64,000 nucleotides of DNA from Pseudoalteromonas sp. DL-6 (GCF_004328665.1 NZ_CP019770.1:744001-808000), one strand, 5' to 3'. Shown: positions 16,842-27,598, counted from the stretch's first letter. Numbers and translations are program-made. The notes: a model not told the origin generated them from the letters alone.

Positions 16842-19259
16842 ATGCGCGTTTTAAAATTTGGCGGCTCATCGCTCGCTGACTTTGCCTGCTTAGAGCAAGT
16901 CGCTGTTCTAGCTAAGGCACAATTAAAAGATGAAATGTTACTGGTGCTTTCAGCGCCTGGCGGTATGACAGATTCGCTTGTTGCGTTGGCTAGTGCCGCA
17001 GAGCAGGGGCAGGATTTCAATCTGTTATGGGATGCACTTGTTACCCGCTGCAATGCCTTAAAAACGGCAGTAGAAGAAAAGCAAGGAGCAGTTAAAAATT
17101 GGCCTGACTTTGACGAATTGAAAAATAAGCTTGATGGGGTTGCACTAATTAAGTGTTGCCCAGATAAAATCAGGGCTTTTATTATTAGCTTTGGTGAGCG
17201 TGTTAGCGTATCGCTAATGCAAAGCCTATTAGCCGATCATAACGCGCATTATTTACAAGCAACAGACTGTATTGTTTCAACGGGTGGACACATAGACGCT
17301 GAAGCCGATTTAGTCGCCAGTAAAGCCCGTTTTCAAGCGGTACTAAAAGAGTCGCCTGCGACGGTTTATATTATGCCTGGATTTACTGCAAGTAATGATA
17401 AAGGTGAGCTCACAACGCTTGGTCGAAATGGCTCTGATTATTCAGCAGCAATTGCTGCAGCGTGTTTAGAGGCGCAAGTGTGCCAAATATGGACTGACGT
17501 TGATGGGGTATACAGTGCCGATCCGCGTTATATCAAAAAAGCCACTAAGGTTGATTTTCTATCTTACAAAGAGGCAATGGAGCTTTCTTACTTTGGCGCT
17601 AAAGTGTTGCACCCTAAAACTATCCTACCGTGTGCAAAAGCTGGAGTGCCATGCGAAATTAAAAACACTCATAACCCAGATGCACAAGGCTCACTAATTA
17701 GTAACGATACGGTATCTGATGAACCAGTAAAAGCACTCTCAAGCCTACAAAACTTAGCTATGCTGACCGTTTCGGGCCCTGGTATGAAGGGCAAGGTGGG
17801 CATGGCATCGAAAGTATTTAATGCATTAGCGCATGATAACGTGTCAATCGTACTGATCACTCAATCATCATGTGAATTTAGCATTAGCTTTTGTGTGCAT
17901 GAAAGCGATTTAAATCTAGCGTTAAGTGCGTTGCAAGTAGCCTTTGACTTAGAGTCAAAAGCTGGGCTCATTGAGCCTGTAAATGTGCAACGTAATTTAG
18001 CAATAGTAACGCTAGTGGGCGATAACATGCGCGCTCACAAAGGCTTAGCGGCTAAGTTTTTTGCATCGCTAGCTCAAGCACAAGTAAACATTGTTGCCAT
18101 AGCGCAAGACTCAACTGAAAGCGCAATTTCTGCTGTTATTGACGGTGAGTTATGTAATGACGCGGTTAAAATTTGTCATGAAAACTTTTTCACTCATGTT
18201 CCTTCAATTGATGTGTTTTTATTGGGCTGTGGCTTAGTAGGTCAAGAGCTAATTAACCAACTTGAGCGTCAACAAGCATGGCTTGAAAAGCGTAATATTA
18301 AATTAAATCTATATGGTGTGGCTAACTCTCGCCAATTACACCTTGATGGTGAAGGCATTGCGTTTGATGATTGGCAGCAAAAGTTAGCGCAATCAGAGCA
18401 AGCATTCGATTTAAAATTAGTTGAACAGTTTGTTAAGCAAAATCACCTGGTTAACCCTGTGCTAGTTGATTGTACTTCATCAGATGCCTTGGCTGCCCAA
18501 TACGTCGACTTTTTAAATGCTGGGTTCCATGTTGTGGCTGCTAATAAAAAAGCCACGACAAGTTCATATACGTATTACCAAGATTTAATAGCAGCTACAC
18601 ATAAAAATAACCGTAAGTTTTTATACGAAACCAATGTAGGTGCGGGTTTACCTGTAATTGATAACTTACAATCACTCTTTGGTGCCGGCGATGAATTACT
18701 TGAGTTTAGTGGTATTTTATCTGGTTCGCTTTCGTACATGTTTGGTGCCCTTGAAGATGGTTTATCACTCTCTGAAGCAACGATTAAAGCGAAAGAAAGT
18801 GGCTTTACTGAACCCGACCCTCGTGATGACTTATCGGGAACAGACGTAGCACGTAAACTACTTATCATTGCCCGCGAGTCAGGCATGCAATTAGAGCTTA
18901 GCGACATAGAAGTGGAGTCGGTATTACCACAAGGCTTCGCCCAAGGTGACAACGTTGAGCAATTTATGGCAAAACTACCAAGCCTGGATGCTGGCTTTAA
19001 CGACCGTATTCAAAGTGCAGCGAGTGAAGGTAAAGTACTTCGCTATGTAGGCACAATTAAAAATGGTCACTGTAAAGTAGGTATTGAAGCGGTCGATTCA
19101 TCACATGCATTGAGTGTTATTCGTGATGGTGAAAATGCGCTGGCTATTTTAAGCCAATACTACCAACCACGTCCGTTTGTTATCCGTGGTTATGGTGCAG
19201 GCTCCGCAGTAACGGCTGCGGGTGTATTTGCTGATATTCTCAAAACACTATCACGCTAG
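16842..19259 (+). CDS. thrA: Bifunctional aspartokinase I / homoserine dehydrogenase I
   Basis: An 805-residue fusion. The aspartokinase domain (about 1-290) has KFGGSSLAD at residue 4 and the [13 protein letters not shown] nucleotide and aspartate loop. Two ACT regulatory segments follow (about 310-460: [11 protein letters not shown] and [11 protein letters not shown]). The homoserine dehydrogenase domain runs from about 465 ([13 protein letters not shown], dinucleotide binding) to the end, with [11 protein letters not shown] and the catalytic-region [10 protein letters not shown]. It phosphorylates aspartate and later reduces aspartate semialdehyde to homoserine. Feedback control by threonine through the ACT domains is expected from the family. 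First structural gene of thrABC, controlled by the upstream attenuator. Confidence 0.97.
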   Translation: MRVLKFGGSSLADFACLEQVAVLAKAQLKDEMLLVLSAPGGMTDSLVALASAAEQGQDFNLLWDALVTRCNALKTAVEEKQGAVKNWPDFDELKNKLDGVALIKCCPDKIRAFIISFGERVSVSLMQSLLADHNAHYLQATDCIVSTGGHIDAEADLVASKARFQAVLKESPATVYIMPGFTASNDKGELTTLGRNGSDYSAAIAAACLEAQVCQIWTDVDGVYSADPRYIKKATKVDFLSYKEAMELSYFGAKVLHPKTILPCAKAGVPCEIKNTHNPDAQGSLISNDTVSDEPVKALSSLQNLAMLTVSGPGMKGKVGMASKVFNALAHDNVSIVLITQSSCEFSISFCVHESDLNLALSALQVAFDLESKAGLIEPVNVQRNLAIVTLVGDNMRAHKGLAAKFFASLAQAQVNIVAIAQDSTESAISAVIDGELCNDAVKICHENFFTHVPSIDVFLLGCGLVGQELINQLERQQAWLEKRNIKLNLYGVANSRQLHLDGEGIAFDDWQQKLAQSEQAFDLKLVEQFVKQNHLVNPVLVDCTSSDALAAQYVDFLNAGFHVVAANKKATTSSYTYYQDLIAATHKNNRKFLYETNVGAGLPVIDNLQSLFGAGDELLEFSGILSGSLSYMFGALEDGLSLSEATIKAKESGFTEPDPRDDLSGTDVARKLLIIARESGMQLELSDIEVESVLPQGFAQGDNVEQFMAKLPSLDAGFNDRIQSAASEGKVLRYVGTIKNGHCKVGIEAVDSSHALSVIRDGENALAILSQYYQPRPFVIRGYGAGSAVTAAGVFADILKTLSR

Positions 19260-19268
19260 GAGGCGGTT

Positions 19269-20204
19269 ATGATTGAAGTTTATGCGCCAGCCTCCATTGG
19301 TAACTTTACGGTTGGTTTTGACTCCCTCGGTGCGGCATTAGCCCCAATTGATGGCAGCTTGCTGGGGGATGTGGTTACTATTTGTGAAGCGCCTAGTGAT
19401 GAGTTTATTTGTAGTGGCGAATACGCCCATAAGCTCCCAAGCGATGCGAAGGAAAACTTAGCGTATCAATGTTTAGTGCATTTTCGTAAACATGTAGCGC
19501 CGAATATGCCAGCCGTAAAATTAGAATTGAAAAAAAATCTGCCTATAGGTTCTGGGTTGGGCTCAAGTGCTTGCTCTGTTGTGGCAGCATTTGTAGCGCT
19601 GGATAAGTTTGCTCAAACCAATTTAAGTCAAGTTGAGCTCATTGAGCTAATGGCCGATTTTGAGGGCTTGGTAAGCGGTGGACGTCATTATGACAATATC
19701 ACTCCTTGTTACCTTGGTGGCTTACAATTAACGGGCGACTTAATTCCAAATAAATCAATAGCGTTACCTGTCGATGAAAACTGGTATTACGTTGCCGCAT
19801 TTCCAGGCTTTTCGCTCAATACCGCAAAAGCGCGCTCTGTTTTACCAAAAGAGCTAAGTATGCATGCCGGGGTTGAGTTTGCTCAGCGTTTATCGGCGTT
19901 TAGTAGCTTACTGTTAACAGGGCGTTTTGATGATGCATTAAGCATTATGAAAGACGAAATAGCAGAGCCATACCGTGCGCCACTTATAAGCGGCTTTAGT
20001 GATGCCAAAGCAAGCTTACCAGCACTGGGTGCTGAAGTTGTGAGTATTTCAGGCGCAGGGCCGACCTTGTTTAGTGTATGTAAAACGCTTGAAGCGGCAG
20101 AGCAATGCGCGCAGTGGCTAGAGGAAAATTACATCAACGAACAAGGCTTTTGCCATATTTGTAAATTAGATAACGACGGCACGCGTCAATTAAATGTTTT
20201 ATAG
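19269..20204 (+). CDS. thrB: Homoserine kinase
   Basis: A 311-residue GHMP kinase. The ATP-binding motif LPIGSGLGSSACSVVA lies at about 90-105, the N-terminal motif APASIGNFTVGFDSLG at the start, and the C-terminal glycine motif ISGAGPTLFSV near 260. It phosphorylates homoserine to O-phosphohomoserine, the substrate of ThrC. The start follows thrA by 9 nt, and its strong ribosome binding site (AGGAGG) overlaps the thrA stop codon, which suggests translational coupling. Confidence 0.97.
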   Translation: MIEVYAPASIGNFTVGFDSLGAALAPIDGSLLGDVVTICEAPSDEFICSGEYAHKLPSDAKENLAYQCLVHFRKHVAPNMPAVKLELKKNLPIGSGLGSSACSVVAAFVALDKFAQTNLSQVELIELMADFEGLVSGGRHYDNITPCYLGGLQLTGDLIPNKSIALPVDENWYYVAAFPGFSLNTAKARSVLPKELSMHAGVEFAQRLSAFSSLLLTGRFDDALSIMKDEIAEPYRAPLISGFSDAKASLPALGAEVVSISGAGPTLFSVCKTLEAAEQCAQWLEENYINEQGFCHICKLDNDGTRQLNVL

Positions 20205-20215
20205 GATAAAGAGTC

Positions 20216-21499
20216 ATGCAATTACATAATTTAAAAGAATATTCACAAAAAGTGTCGTTTGTTGAAGCTGTAAAAACAGGACTAGGGCGTAATCAAGGTG
20301 TGTTTTTTCCAGAGTCGTTAGCGCCATTAAGTGATGTTGATGCATTACTAGATATGGACTTTGTTACTCGCAGCGGCAAAATTTTATCGCACCTTATTGG
20401 TGACGAGCTACCAAGTGATACTGTTGCCCAGATGGTTAAGAATGCGTTTAACTTTCCGGTTAAGCTGGTGGAAGTTGAAGACAATACCTATTGCTTAGAG
20501 TTATTCCATGGCCCAACACTGGCATTTAAAGATTTTGGTGGCCGTTTTATGGCCGAGTGCTTAGCGCAATTTAATCAAGGCGAAAAAGTCACTATTTTAA
20601 CTGCAACATCGGGTGACACCGGGGCTGCAGTCGCACATGCTTTTTATAAAAAACCAAATATTGATGTCGTTATTTTATACCCTAAAGGTAAAATTTCATT
20701 AGCGCAGCAAAAGTTATTTACAACGCTTGGTGACAACATTCACTGTTATGCGATTGAGGGTAGTTTTGATGATTGCCAAGAATTGGTTAAAAAATCATTT
20801 TTAGATGAAGAGCTAAAATCGAAGTTAGGTTTAAACTCTGCAAATTCAATCAACATTAGCCGTTTAGTTGCGCAGGTGTGTTATTACTTTGAAGCCATTG
20901 CACAGCTGCCAAAAGAAAAGCGTGCTACAGCGCATATTTCAGTACCGAGTGGTAACTTTGGTAATGTGTGTGCGGCTATGATTGGCGCGGTTATTGGTAT
21001 GCCTGTAGGTAAACTAAGCGCGACTACGAACCAAAACGACACAGTACCGCGCTTTATGCTTGATAAAAATTGGACGCCTAATGCGACAATTGAATCGCTT
21101 TCAAATGCAATGGATGTGAGTAAACCTAATAACTGGCCACGTGTGCAATCAATGTTAGATAATAACTGGTTTAGTTATGATAACTTTTATTCGGTGAGTG
21201 TTGATGAGCAGCAAACACAAACAGTGATGAAAAAAATTCAACAGCTTGGCTATATTGCAGAGCCTCACACCGCAATTGCTTACCAAGGTCTTGTAGAAAA
21301 TAAGGCAACAGATGCTGTGGGGATTTTTTTAGCGACTGCGCATCCGGCCAAATTTAAAGACAGCGTTGAGGATATCCTTAATGTTGAATTAGATATGCCA
21401 AAGCCGTTAGCTGATGCATTAGCAAAACCGTGTTTAGCCACTGATATGCACAACGATTATGATGTTTTGCGTACAGAATTGTTTAAAAAGCTTGCCTAA
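20216..21499 (+). CDS. thrC: Threonine synthase
   Basis: A 427-residue PLP enzyme of the E. coli ThrC type. The PLP lysine is K105 in LAFKDFGGRF; ATSGDTGAAVAHAF is the phosphate-binding and substrate segment, and SVPSGNFGNVCA a further cofactor loop. It converts O-phosphohomoserine to threonine and phosphate. It starts 11 nt after thrB and ends the operon at an intrinsic terminator. Confidence 0.97.
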   Translation: MQLHNLKEYSQKVSFVEAVKTGLGRNQGVFFPESLAPLSDVDALLDMDFVTRSGKILSHLIGDELPSDTVAQMVKNAFNFPVKLVEVEDNTYCLELFHGPTLAFKDFGGRFMAECLAQFNQGEKVTILTATSGDTGAAVAHAFYKKPNIDVVILYPKGKISLAQQKLFTTLGDNIHCYAIEGSFDDCQELVKKSFLDEELKSKLGLNSANSINISRLVAQVCYYFEAIAQLPKEKRATAHISVPSGNFGNVCAAMIGAVIGMPVGKLSATTNQNDTVPRFMLDKNWTPNATIESLSNAMDVSKPNNWPRVQSMLDNNWFSYDNFYSVSVDEQQTQTVMKKIQQLGYIAEPHTAIAYQGLVENKATDAVGIFLATAHPAKFKDSVEDILNVELDMPKPLADALAKPCLATDMHNDYDVLRTELFKKLA

Positions 21500-21513
21500 A
21501 AAAGGCAGATAAT

Positions 21514-21538
21514 AAAAGCGGCTTAGGCCGCTTTTTTT
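21514..21538 (+). terminator. Intrinsic terminator of thrABC
   Basis: The stem AAAAGCGGC/GCCGCTTTT with a TTAG loop is followed by further T, 15 nt after the thrC stop. Confidence 0.9.
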
Positions 21539-21699
21539 GTCTGTTTATGCATCGCTTAAGACATAACGCATAAGCTATATAAATGTAGTAAATAAAATTC
21601 ATTTAAAATTGTTATTAGTTTATAAAAAAATATCATCATCAAAATGCTGTGAAATAGTCTCAATCCCTGTTTAAATATCCTCAACTTAAGAGCGTAGGC

Positions 21700-21712
21700 A
21701 AAACGTCGTTTT
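21700..21712 (+). promoter_or_regulatory. Perfect 13-bp palindrome in the glyA promoter region
   Basis: AAAACGTCGTTTT is perfectly symmetrical around the central T. It lies just before a possible -10 hexamer (TACAAT, 21718-21723), so it would fall in the promoter spacer. It is 55 bp upstream of the glyA start. It does not match the PurR consensus. Confidence 0.3.
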
Positions 21713-21767
21713 AAGCGTACAATAAAGCCTCTAAAAAATACCCATACACGTTGCCCAGGAGACCCCA

Positions 21768-23024
21768 ATGTTAGAACGTAGCATGAATATTTCGGACTTT
21801 GATCCAGAGTTATTTGACGCGATGAGCAAAGAAACATCACGTCAGGAAGAGCACATTGAGTTAATTGCATCTGAAAACTACTGTAGCCCACGCGTACTAG
21901 AAGCGCAGGGTTCTCAACTTACTAACAAATATGCTGAAGGCTACCCGGGCAAACGTTACTACGGTGGCTGTGAGCACGTTGATGTGGTTGAGCAGTTAGC
22001 GATTGACCGCGCAAATGAATTATTTGGTACAGATTACGCAAACGTGCAACCACATGCCGGTTCACAAGCGAATGCCGCTGTTTTCCAAGCACTATTAAGC
22101 CCACTTGATACCGTTTTAGGCATGAGCCTAGCGCACGGTGGTCACTTAACACATGGCTCACACGTAAACTTTTCAGGTAAAACATACAACGCAATTCAGT
22201 ATGGCCTTAACGAAGAAACTGGCGAAATTGATTACGCACAAGTTGAAGCGTTAGCATTTGAGCACAAGCCAAAAATGATCATTGCGGGTTTTTCTGCATA
22301 CTCAGGTATTGTTGATTGGGCTAAGTTCCGTGAAATTGCAGACAAAGTAGGTGCATACTTATTTGTTGATATGGCGCACGTTGCAGGTTTAATTGCTGCG
22401 GGTGTCTACCCAAGCCCTGTGCCATTTGCTCACGTTGTAACAACCACAACACATAAAACATTAGCCGGCCCTCGCGGTGGTTTAATCATTTCTGCGTGTG
22501 GCGATGAAGAAATTTACAAAAAGCTAAACAGCGCTGTTTTCCCAGGTGGCCAAGGTGGTCCTTTATGTCATGTTATTGCTGCTAAAGCGGTTGCATTTAA
22601 AGAAGCACTTCAACCTGAGTTTAAAACATACCAAGCACAAGTTGTTAAAAATGCACAAGCAATGGTTGCGGTATTACAAGAGCGCGGCTACAAAGTAGTA
22701 TCGGGTAAAACTGACAACCACTTATTCTTACTTGATTTAATCGACAAAGATATCACAGGTAAAGATGCAGATGCTGCCCTAGGTAACGCGAATATCACGG
22801 TTAACAAAAACTCAGTACCGAACGATCCACGTTCACCATTTGTTACCTCTGGTCTGCGTATTGGTTCACCAGCAATCACTCGTCGTGGCTTTAAAGAAGC
22901 TGAATCAAAAGAGTTAGCGGGCTGGATCTGTGACGTACTAGACAACATCGAAGATGAGTCAGTACAAGCGCAAGTAAAAGAAAAAGTGAAAGCAATTTGT
23001 GCAAAATTACCTGTTTACGCTTAA
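21768..23024 (+). CDS. glyA: Serine hydroxymethyltransferase
   Basis: A 418-residue PLP enzyme. The start [16 protein letters not shown] matches E. coli GlyA. The PLP lysine is K230 in [23 protein letters not shown] and VNFSGK are the cofactor and folate loops. It interconverts serine and glycine while loading tetrahydrofolate with a one-carbon unit, feeding purine and thymidylate synthesis. An AGGAGA ribosome binding site precedes the ATG. The coding sequence appears richer in favoured codons than its neighbours, consistent with high expression. A symmetric motif lies in the promoter region. Confidence 0.98.
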   Translation: MLERSMNISDFDPELFDAMSKETSRQEEHIELIASENYCSPRVLEAQGSQLTNKYAEGYPGKRYYGGCEHVDVVEQLAIDRANELFGTDYANVQPHAGSQANAAVFQALLSPLDTVLGMSLAHGGHLTHGSHVNFSGKTYNAIQYGLNEETGEIDYAQVEALAFEHKPKMIIAGFSAYSGIVDWAKFREIADKVGAYLFVDMAHVAGLIAAGVYPSPVPFAHVVTTTTHKTLAGPRGGLIISACGDEEIYKKLNSAVFPGGQGGPLCHVIAAKAVAFKEALQPEFKTYQAQVVKNAQAMVAVLQERGYKVVSGKTDNHLFLLDLIDKDITGKDADAALGNANITVNKNSVPNDPRSPFVTSGLRIGSPAITRRGFKEAESKELAGWICDVLDNIEDESVQAQVKEKVKAICAKLPVYA

Positions 23025-23077
23025 TCCAAGAGTAAAATAGTAATTTAGATCACAACTGCACACATTTTTGTTATGAT

Positions 23078-23106
23078 AATGGCCGCTATTACAGCGGCCA
23101 TTTTTT
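23078..23106 (+). terminator. Intrinsic terminator between glyA and nrdR
   Basis: The stem AATGGCCGCT/AGCGGCCATT with a 5-nt loop is followed by a T-run. nrdR begins 25 nt later, so nrdR needs either readthrough or a promoter overlapping this hairpin. Confidence 0.85.
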
Positions 23107-23131
23107 GTTTTTAAAACGGAAACACACAGTT

Positions 23132-23581
23132 ATGCATTGCCCTTTTTGCACCGCCAAAGATACTAAAGTTATTGATTCTCGCCTTGTCGGCGGGGGACAC
23201 CAAGTACGTAGACGCCGTGAATGTAATGAGTGCCACGAACGATTTACCACCTTTGAAGGGGCTGAATTAGTGATGCCGCGAGTTATTAAGCAAGATGGCA
23301 GTCGTGAACCGTTCAATGAAGATAAGTTACTAAATGGCTTAACCCGCGCTCTTGAAAAACGTCCCGTAAGTACCGAACAAGTTGATGAAGTCGTTAATAT
23401 AATTAAATCTCAGCTACGAGCCACCGGCGAACGTGAAGTGTCTAGCCATTTAGTGGGTGAGTGCATTATGGAAGCGCTGAAAAAGTTAGATAAAGTAGCT
23501 TATGTAAGGTTTGCCTCAGTATATCGCTCGTTTGAAGATATACGTGAGTTTGGTGAAGAAATAGCCCGCTTAGGAGAGTAG
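23132..23581 (+). CDS. nrdR: Transcriptional repressor NrdR
   Basis: A 149-residue protein, the same length as E. coli NrdR. The zinc ribbon is C3-P-F-C6 and C31-N-E-C34, and an ATP-cone domain follows ([18 protein letters not shown] onward). NrdR senses ATP/dATP and represses ribonucleotide reductase genes. I start at ATG 23132 (MHCPFC), which is universal in the family; an upstream in-frame extension to 23105 lacks support. It begins the nrdR-ribD-ribC-ribB-ribH-nusB group, which is common in gammaproteobacteria. Confidence 0.96.
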   Translation: MHCPFCTAKDTKVIDSRLVGGGHQVRRRRECNECHERFTTFEGAELVMPRVIKQDGSREPFNEDKLLNGLTRALEKRPVSTEQVDEVVNIIKSQLRATGEREVSSHLVGECIMEALKKLDKVAYVRFASVYRSFEDIREFGEEIARLGE

Positions 23582-23583
23582 TA

Positions 23584-24711
23584 ATGACCATGCAAAGCTC
23601 GTTTTCAGAGGATGATAAACGTTATATGGCACGTGCCATTGAGCTGGCAAAAAAAGGGCGCTTTACCACCACTCCTAATCCTAATGTAGGCTGCGTACTA
23701 GTAAAGAATAATAAAGTAATAGGTGAAGGGTTTCATCAATTAGCAGGGCAAGGTCATGCTGAAGTTAATGCTTTGGCTGAGGCCGGTGAGAATGCTAAAG
23801 GTGCAACCGCTTATGTAACCCTAGAGCCTTGCAGTCACTATGGTCGCACACCGCCTTGCGCTGAAGGGCTAAAGGCCGCGGGTGTAAAAAAAGTGGTTGC
23901 TGCTATGGTTGACAGCAACCCGCAAGTTGCAGGCAAAGGCCTGAAAATTTTAGCAGATGCAGGAATTGAAGTCGCTCACGGATTACTTGAAGAGCAAGCT
24001 CGCGCATTAAACCTTGGTTTTTTTAAACGTATGGAGCAGGGGGTACCCTTTGTAACCTGCAAAATGGCCGCCAGTATTGATGGTAAAACGGCGCTTAAAA
24101 ACGGCCAAAGTAAATGGATAACAGGGCCCGCTGCGCGCCAAGATGTACAACTATATCGTGCTCAGAGCTGTGCAATTTTAACCGGTGCCGATACAGTCAT
24201 AATCGATGATGCAAAACTAAATGTACGCCCAGAAGAACTTCCGGTTTCTTTACCGACCAATTTACCACTGCGCCAACCTGTTCGCGTTATTATTGATTCC
24301 CAAAATAGACTCACGCCTGAACTTGCCTTATTTTCAATTCAAAGTGAGGTGATAATATTCACCACTCGGGTTGATAAATCGCATCAGTGGCCTCATTTTG
24401 TTAAACAGATCGAAGTCCCCGAAAAGAACAATAAAGTAGACTTACAAGCAGCGCTGCAAAAGCTAGCGCAATTACAGTTTAATAATGTGTGGTTAGAAGC
24501 GGGTGCCACATTGGCCGGAAAAATGGCTGAACTTGATTTAATTGATGAGTTTGTTTTTTACATTGCCCCTAAGTTAATGGGTAGCGATGCAAAAAGTTTA
24601 CTGAATTTCCCTGAGTTAATGAGTATGCAAAATACCATTAATTTAACTTTTAATGAGTGTGTGCCAATTGGTGATGATTTACGTATCACAGCACACAAAA
24701 AAGCTCATTAA
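23584..24711 (+). CDS. ribD: Bifunctional riboflavin deaminase/reductase RibD
   Basis: A 375-residue fusion. The N-terminal zinc deaminase domain has H58-A-E60 (GHAEVNAL) and C83/C92 (EPCSHYGRTPPC). The C-terminal reductase domain starts near 150 (VTCKMAASIDGKTAL, then SKWITG). It carries out the second and third steps of riboflavin synthesis, deaminating the pyrimidinone and reducing the ribosyl side chain with NADPH. It starts 2 nt after nrdR; its AGGAG ribosome binding site lies within the nrdR 3' end, suggesting coupling. Confidence 0.96.
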   Translation: MTMQSSFSEDDKRYMARAIELAKKGRFTTTPNPNVGCVLVKNNKVIGEGFHQLAGQGHAEVNALAEAGENAKGATAYVTLEPCSHYGRTPPCAEGLKAAGVKKVVAAMVDSNPQVAGKGLKILADAGIEVAHGLLEEQARALNLGFFKRMEQGVPFVTCKMAASIDGKTALKNGQSKWITGPAARQDVQLYRAQSCAILTGADTVIIDDAKLNVRPEELPVSLPTNLPLRQPVRVIIDSQNRLTPELALFSIQSEVIIFTTRVDKSHQWPHFVKQIEVPEKNNKVDLQAALQKLAQLQFNNVWLEAGATLAGKMAELDLIDEFVFYIAPKLMGSDAKSLLNFPELMSMQNTINLTFNECVPIGDDLRITAHKKAH

Positions 24712-24735
24712 TCATTTTATATAAAGAGTAGCACT

Positions 24736-25389
24736 ATGTTTACTGGAATAGTTGAAGCGACAGGTAAAATTGCGTTATTACAAAAAAAACAAGGTGATTT
24801 AGCTATTCGTATCCAAAGTAAAAACCTTGATATGAGTGATGTTAAGTTAGGTGACAGTATTGCAACCAACGGTGTATGCCTCACTGTTGTTGATAAGCAT
24901 ATAGATGGCTTTAGTGCTGACTTATCAAATGAAACGATTAGCTTAACGGGGTTTGCACATTACGCATTAGGGCAAACAGTTAACTTAGAAAAGGCGATGC
25001 AACCTGTATCGCGCCTCGGAGGGCATTTAGTGTCTGGTCATGTTGATGGTATTGCCACAATCACAGCAATAAATACCAATGCGCGAGCAACTGAATATTG
25101 GTTAGCCACCGACGAAAATTTAATGAAATACATTCCTTATAAAGGGTCGGTGTGTATTGATGGTATTAGCCTAACGGTCAATGCGGTTGAAGGTAATAAA
25201 TTTAAACTAACGATTGTGCCACACACCAGCGGGCAAACGACCATAGCCGATTTTCAAGTCGGTACCAAAGTGAATCTAGAGGTCGACCAAATAGCACGTT
25301 ATTTAGAGCGCCTTGTAAAGGGAGCTGAGCATCCTACTGGTTCAGATATTTCGATGAGCTTACTCGCTAAAGCGGGCTTTATAAAATAA
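24736..25389 (+). CDS. ribC: Riboflavin synthase, alpha subunit
   Basis: A 217-residue protein with two internally similar lumazine-binding repeats. The first begins [12 protein letters not shown] and the second near residue 98 ([15 protein letters not shown]). It dismutates two 6,7-dimethyl-8-ribityllumazine molecules to riboflavin. This gene is called ribE in some species. It starts 24 nt after ribD with an AAAGAGTAG ribosome binding site. The C-terminal tail is usual for a trimer. No FMN riboswitch is visible around it. Confidence 0.96.
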   Translation: MFTGIVEATGKIALLQKKQGDLAIRIQSKNLDMSDVKLGDSIATNGVCLTVVDKHIDGFSADLSNETISLTGFAHYALGQTVNLEKAMQPVSRLGGHLVSGHVDGIATITAINTNARATEYWLATDENLMKYIPYKGSVCIDGISLTVNAVEGNKFKLTIVPHTSGQTTIADFQVGTKVNLEVDQIARYLERLVKGAEHPTGSDISMSLLAKAGFIK

Positions 25390-25417
25390 CGATATTGACA
25401 ACTTATACGAGCAACTT

Positions 25418-26530
25418 ATGAATTTAAACAGCGCACAAGAAATAATAGATGACATTAAAGCCGGTAAAATGGTTATTTTAATGGACGATGAAGACAGAGA
25501 AAATGAAGGTGATTTAATTATTGCTGCTGAGCACATAAGTGCAGAAGCAATTAACTTTATGGCGACTCATGGCCGTGGGTTAATTTGTTTAACCATGACC
25601 CAAGAGCGTTGCTCGCAACTTGATTTACCGCTGATGGTTAAAAATAACGGTGCTGCATTCTCGACCAACTTTACTATGTCTATTGAAGCATCAAAAGGGG
25701 TTACGACGGGGATTTCTGCAGCGGATCGTGCTCGCACTGTTCAAGCTGCCATTGCTAAAGGCGCTGTGCCAAGTGATATTGTACAGCCTGGGCATATTTT
25801 CCCTATTATGGCGCAACCTGGCGGCGTATTAACGCGCGCAGGGCACACTGAAGCTGGCTGTGATTTAGCGCGTTTAGCGGGACTTGAGCCGTCATCAGTG
25901 ATTGTAGAAATTCTGAATGAAGATGGCACCATGGCGCGCCGCCCTGATTTAGAAGTATTTGCTAAGCAACATGATATTAAAATTGGCACCATTGCTGATT
26001 TAATCGAATACCGTAACTTAAATGAAACCACTATTGAGCAAGTTGCAAAATGTAAATTGCCAACTGAGCATGGCGAATTTGACTTAGTAACTTACAAAGA
26101 CACCATTGACGGGCAGCTGCACTATGCATTGCTTAAAGGTGAAATAAAACAACAAGAACCAACGTTAGTGCGAGTGCACTTACAAAGTACCTTTAACGAT
26201 ATTTTACTCTCTGATCGTAATGCTGATCGTAGTTGGGGATTATCGCAAGCAATGGCGTATATAGCTGAGCATAATGGCGCCTTAGTTATTTTAGGTAAGC
26301 AAGAAAGCACTGAAGAGTTAGAAGCCACAGTAAAAGCGTTTGCCGCAGCTGATGCGGGTGAAAATGTGACGCCACGTAAATTTCAAGGTACTTCGCGCAC
26401 CGTAGGTGTAGGCTCGCAAATTTTGGCTGATTTAGGTATTCAAAAAATGCGCTTGATGAGTTTACCTAAAAAATACCATGCATTATCAGGGTTCCATTTA
26501 GAAGTGGTTGACTACGTAGAACCACAATAA
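25418..26530 (+). CDS. ribB: 3,4-dihydroxy-2-butanone-4-phosphate synthase with degenerate GTP cyclohydrolase II domain (RibBX-type)
   Basis: A 370-residue fusion. The RibB domain (about 1-200) keeps its catalytic motifs: [10 protein letters not shown] at 23-32, THGRGLICL, and [16 protein letters not shown]. The C-terminal region (about 205-370) has the fold pattern of GTP cyclohydrolase II, but the zinc site is lost: where RibA reads HSECLTGD and RCDCG, this protein reads HLQSTFND and RNADR. The catalytic loop after it is also altered. So it should make the four-carbon precursor from ribulose 5-phosphate, while GTP cyclohydrolase II activity is unlikely. This agrees with reported RibBX hybrids in related bacteria. 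A true ribA should exist elsewhere in the genome. Confidence 0.93.
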   Translation: MNLNSAQEIIDDIKAGKMVILMDDEDRENEGDLIIAAEHISAEAINFMATHGRGLICLTMTQERCSQLDLPLMVKNNGAAFSTNFTMSIEASKGVTTGISAADRARTVQAAIAKGAVPSDIVQPGHIFPIMAQPGGVLTRAGHTEAGCDLARLAGLEPSSVIVEILNEDGTMARRPDLEVFAKQHDIKIGTIADLIEYRNLNETTIEQVAKCKLPTEHGEFDLVTYKDTIDGQLHYALLKGEIKQQEPTLVRVHLQSTFNDILLSDRNADRSWGLSQAMAYIAEHNGALVILGKQESTEELEATVKAFAAADAGENVTPRKFQGTSRTVGVGSQILADLGIQKMRLMSLPKKYHALSGFHLEVVDYVEPQ

Positions 26531-26623
26531 TTACACGCTAGGTTATTATTTTATTTATGTGGTATAATGCGCATCAATTTTTGCGCAACCGAAATCGCTT
26601 AAACTTATTTTTAGGGTTATCAA

Positions 26624-27088
26624 ATGAAAATTATTGAAGGTAATAAATACGCTCCAGGCAAAAAGTTTGCCATTGTCATTTCTCGTTTTAATGACTTTAT
26701 TGGTAGTAGCTTGCTTGCAGGTGCTGTTGATGAGCTAAAACGTACTGGTGGGGTATCAGAAGATGATATTACCGTAATTTACGTACCAGGTGCGGTTGAA
26801 TTACCTTTAGCAGCGAAACGCGTTGCAGCAAAAAAAGAATATGATGCAATTATCGCCTTAGGTGTAGTGATCAGAGGGGGCACGCCTCACTTTGATCTCG
26901 TCGCTGGCGAGTCAAATAAAGGGCTTGCACAAGTATCACTTGAGTATGATATCCCAGTTGCATTTGGCGTATTAACCACTGAAAGCATTGAGCAAGCAAT
27001 TGAGCGCGCAGGTACCAAAATGGGTAACAAAGGCGGCGAAGCTGCTTTAGGTGCGCTTGAAATGGTTAATGTGTTAGATAAAATTTAA
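26624..27088 (+). CDS. ribH: 6,7-dimethyl-8-ribityllumazine synthase
   Basis: A 154-residue protein. Substrate-binding segments are visible: [28 protein letters not shown], and [19 protein letters not shown] with the catalytic histidine region. It condenses the pyrimidine and four-carbon intermediates made by RibD and RibB. It follows ribB by 93 nt; that gap contains a TGGTATAAT sequence (TATAAT 26563-26568), so a promoter of its own is possible though the -35 is weak. nusB follows 15 nt later. Confidence 0.97.
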   Translation: MKIIEGNKYAPGKKFAIVISRFNDFIGSSLLAGAVDELKRTGGVSEDDITVIYVPGAVELPLAAKRVAAKKEYDAIIALGVVIRGGTPHFDLVAGESNKGLAQVSLEYDIPVAFGVLTTESIEQAIERAGTKMGNKGGEAALGALEMVNVLDKI

Positions 27089-27103
27089 GTTTAAGGAATT
27101 TTT

Positions 27104-27514
27104 GTGAAACCAGCAGCAAGACGTAAAGCACGTATCTTAGCACTTCAGGCCGTGTATTCATGGCAATTAAGCGGCAATGCAATTGCCGATATCGAACAAC
27201 AAATGTTGATCGAAAACGATGTGACTAAAATTGATGTTGAATATTTTAAAGATTTAGCGCGTGGAGTTGCAGTAAACCACAAGCAACTAGACGAAGCTGT
27301 ATCGCCTCATTTAACTCGTCCATTTGATGAATTAGACGAAGTTGAACGTGCAATCTTACGTTTAAGCAGCTACGAGCTTAAATTTCGTGAAGACGTTCCT
27401 TACAAAGTGGCTATCAATGAAAGTATTGAATTAGCTAAAATGTTTGGCGCTGAAGATAGCCATAAATTTGTAAACGGTGTACTTGATAAAGCTGTAAAAC
27501 AGTTACGCAAGTAA
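27104..27514 (+). CDS. nusB: Transcription antitermination factor NusB
   Basis: A 136-residue all-helical protein with the NusB patterns [46 protein letters not shown] and [15 protein letters not shown]. It binds boxA RNA with NusE and is needed for antitermination on rRNA operons such as the one in this window. The start codon is GTG, with an AAGGA ribosome binding site 9 nt upstream. It is the last gene before two hairpins that separate it from thiL. Confidence 0.97.
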   Translation: MKPAARRKARILALQAVYSWQLSGNAIADIEQQMLIENDVTKIDVEYFKDLARGVAVNHKQLDEAVSPHLTRPFDELDEVERAILRLSSYELKFREDVPYKVAINESIELAKMFGAEDSHKFVNGVLDKAVKQLRK

Positions 27515-27555
27515 TAACAACTTTAGCTGATTTTTATTATCAGATGAGTTGTTAT
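27514..27555 (+). promoter_or_regulatory. Long imperfect hairpin after nusB
   Basis: ATAACAACT (27514-27522) pairs perfectly with AGTTGTTAT (27547-27555), and inside it CTGA (27527-27530) pairs with TCAG (27540-27543). It has no T-run. It lies directly upstream of the terminator before thiL. Confidence 0.4.
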
Positions 27556-27575
27556 AAATAACCGTTAAAAAGGAG

Positions 27576-27598
27576 AGCCGGCATAGGCCGGCTTTTTT
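27576..27598 (+). terminator. Intrinsic terminator directly before thiL
   Basis: The stem AGCCGGC/GCCGGCT with an ATAG loop is followed by six T ending at 27598. The thiL ATG is at 27603, only 4 nt later, so it separates nusB from thiL or attenuates thiL. Confidence 0.8.

Noticed and set aside
25390..25417. FMN riboswitch before ribB
   Set aside because: The gap to riboflavin synthase is only 28 nt, far too short, and no RFN-type sequence is visible in the rib cluster.
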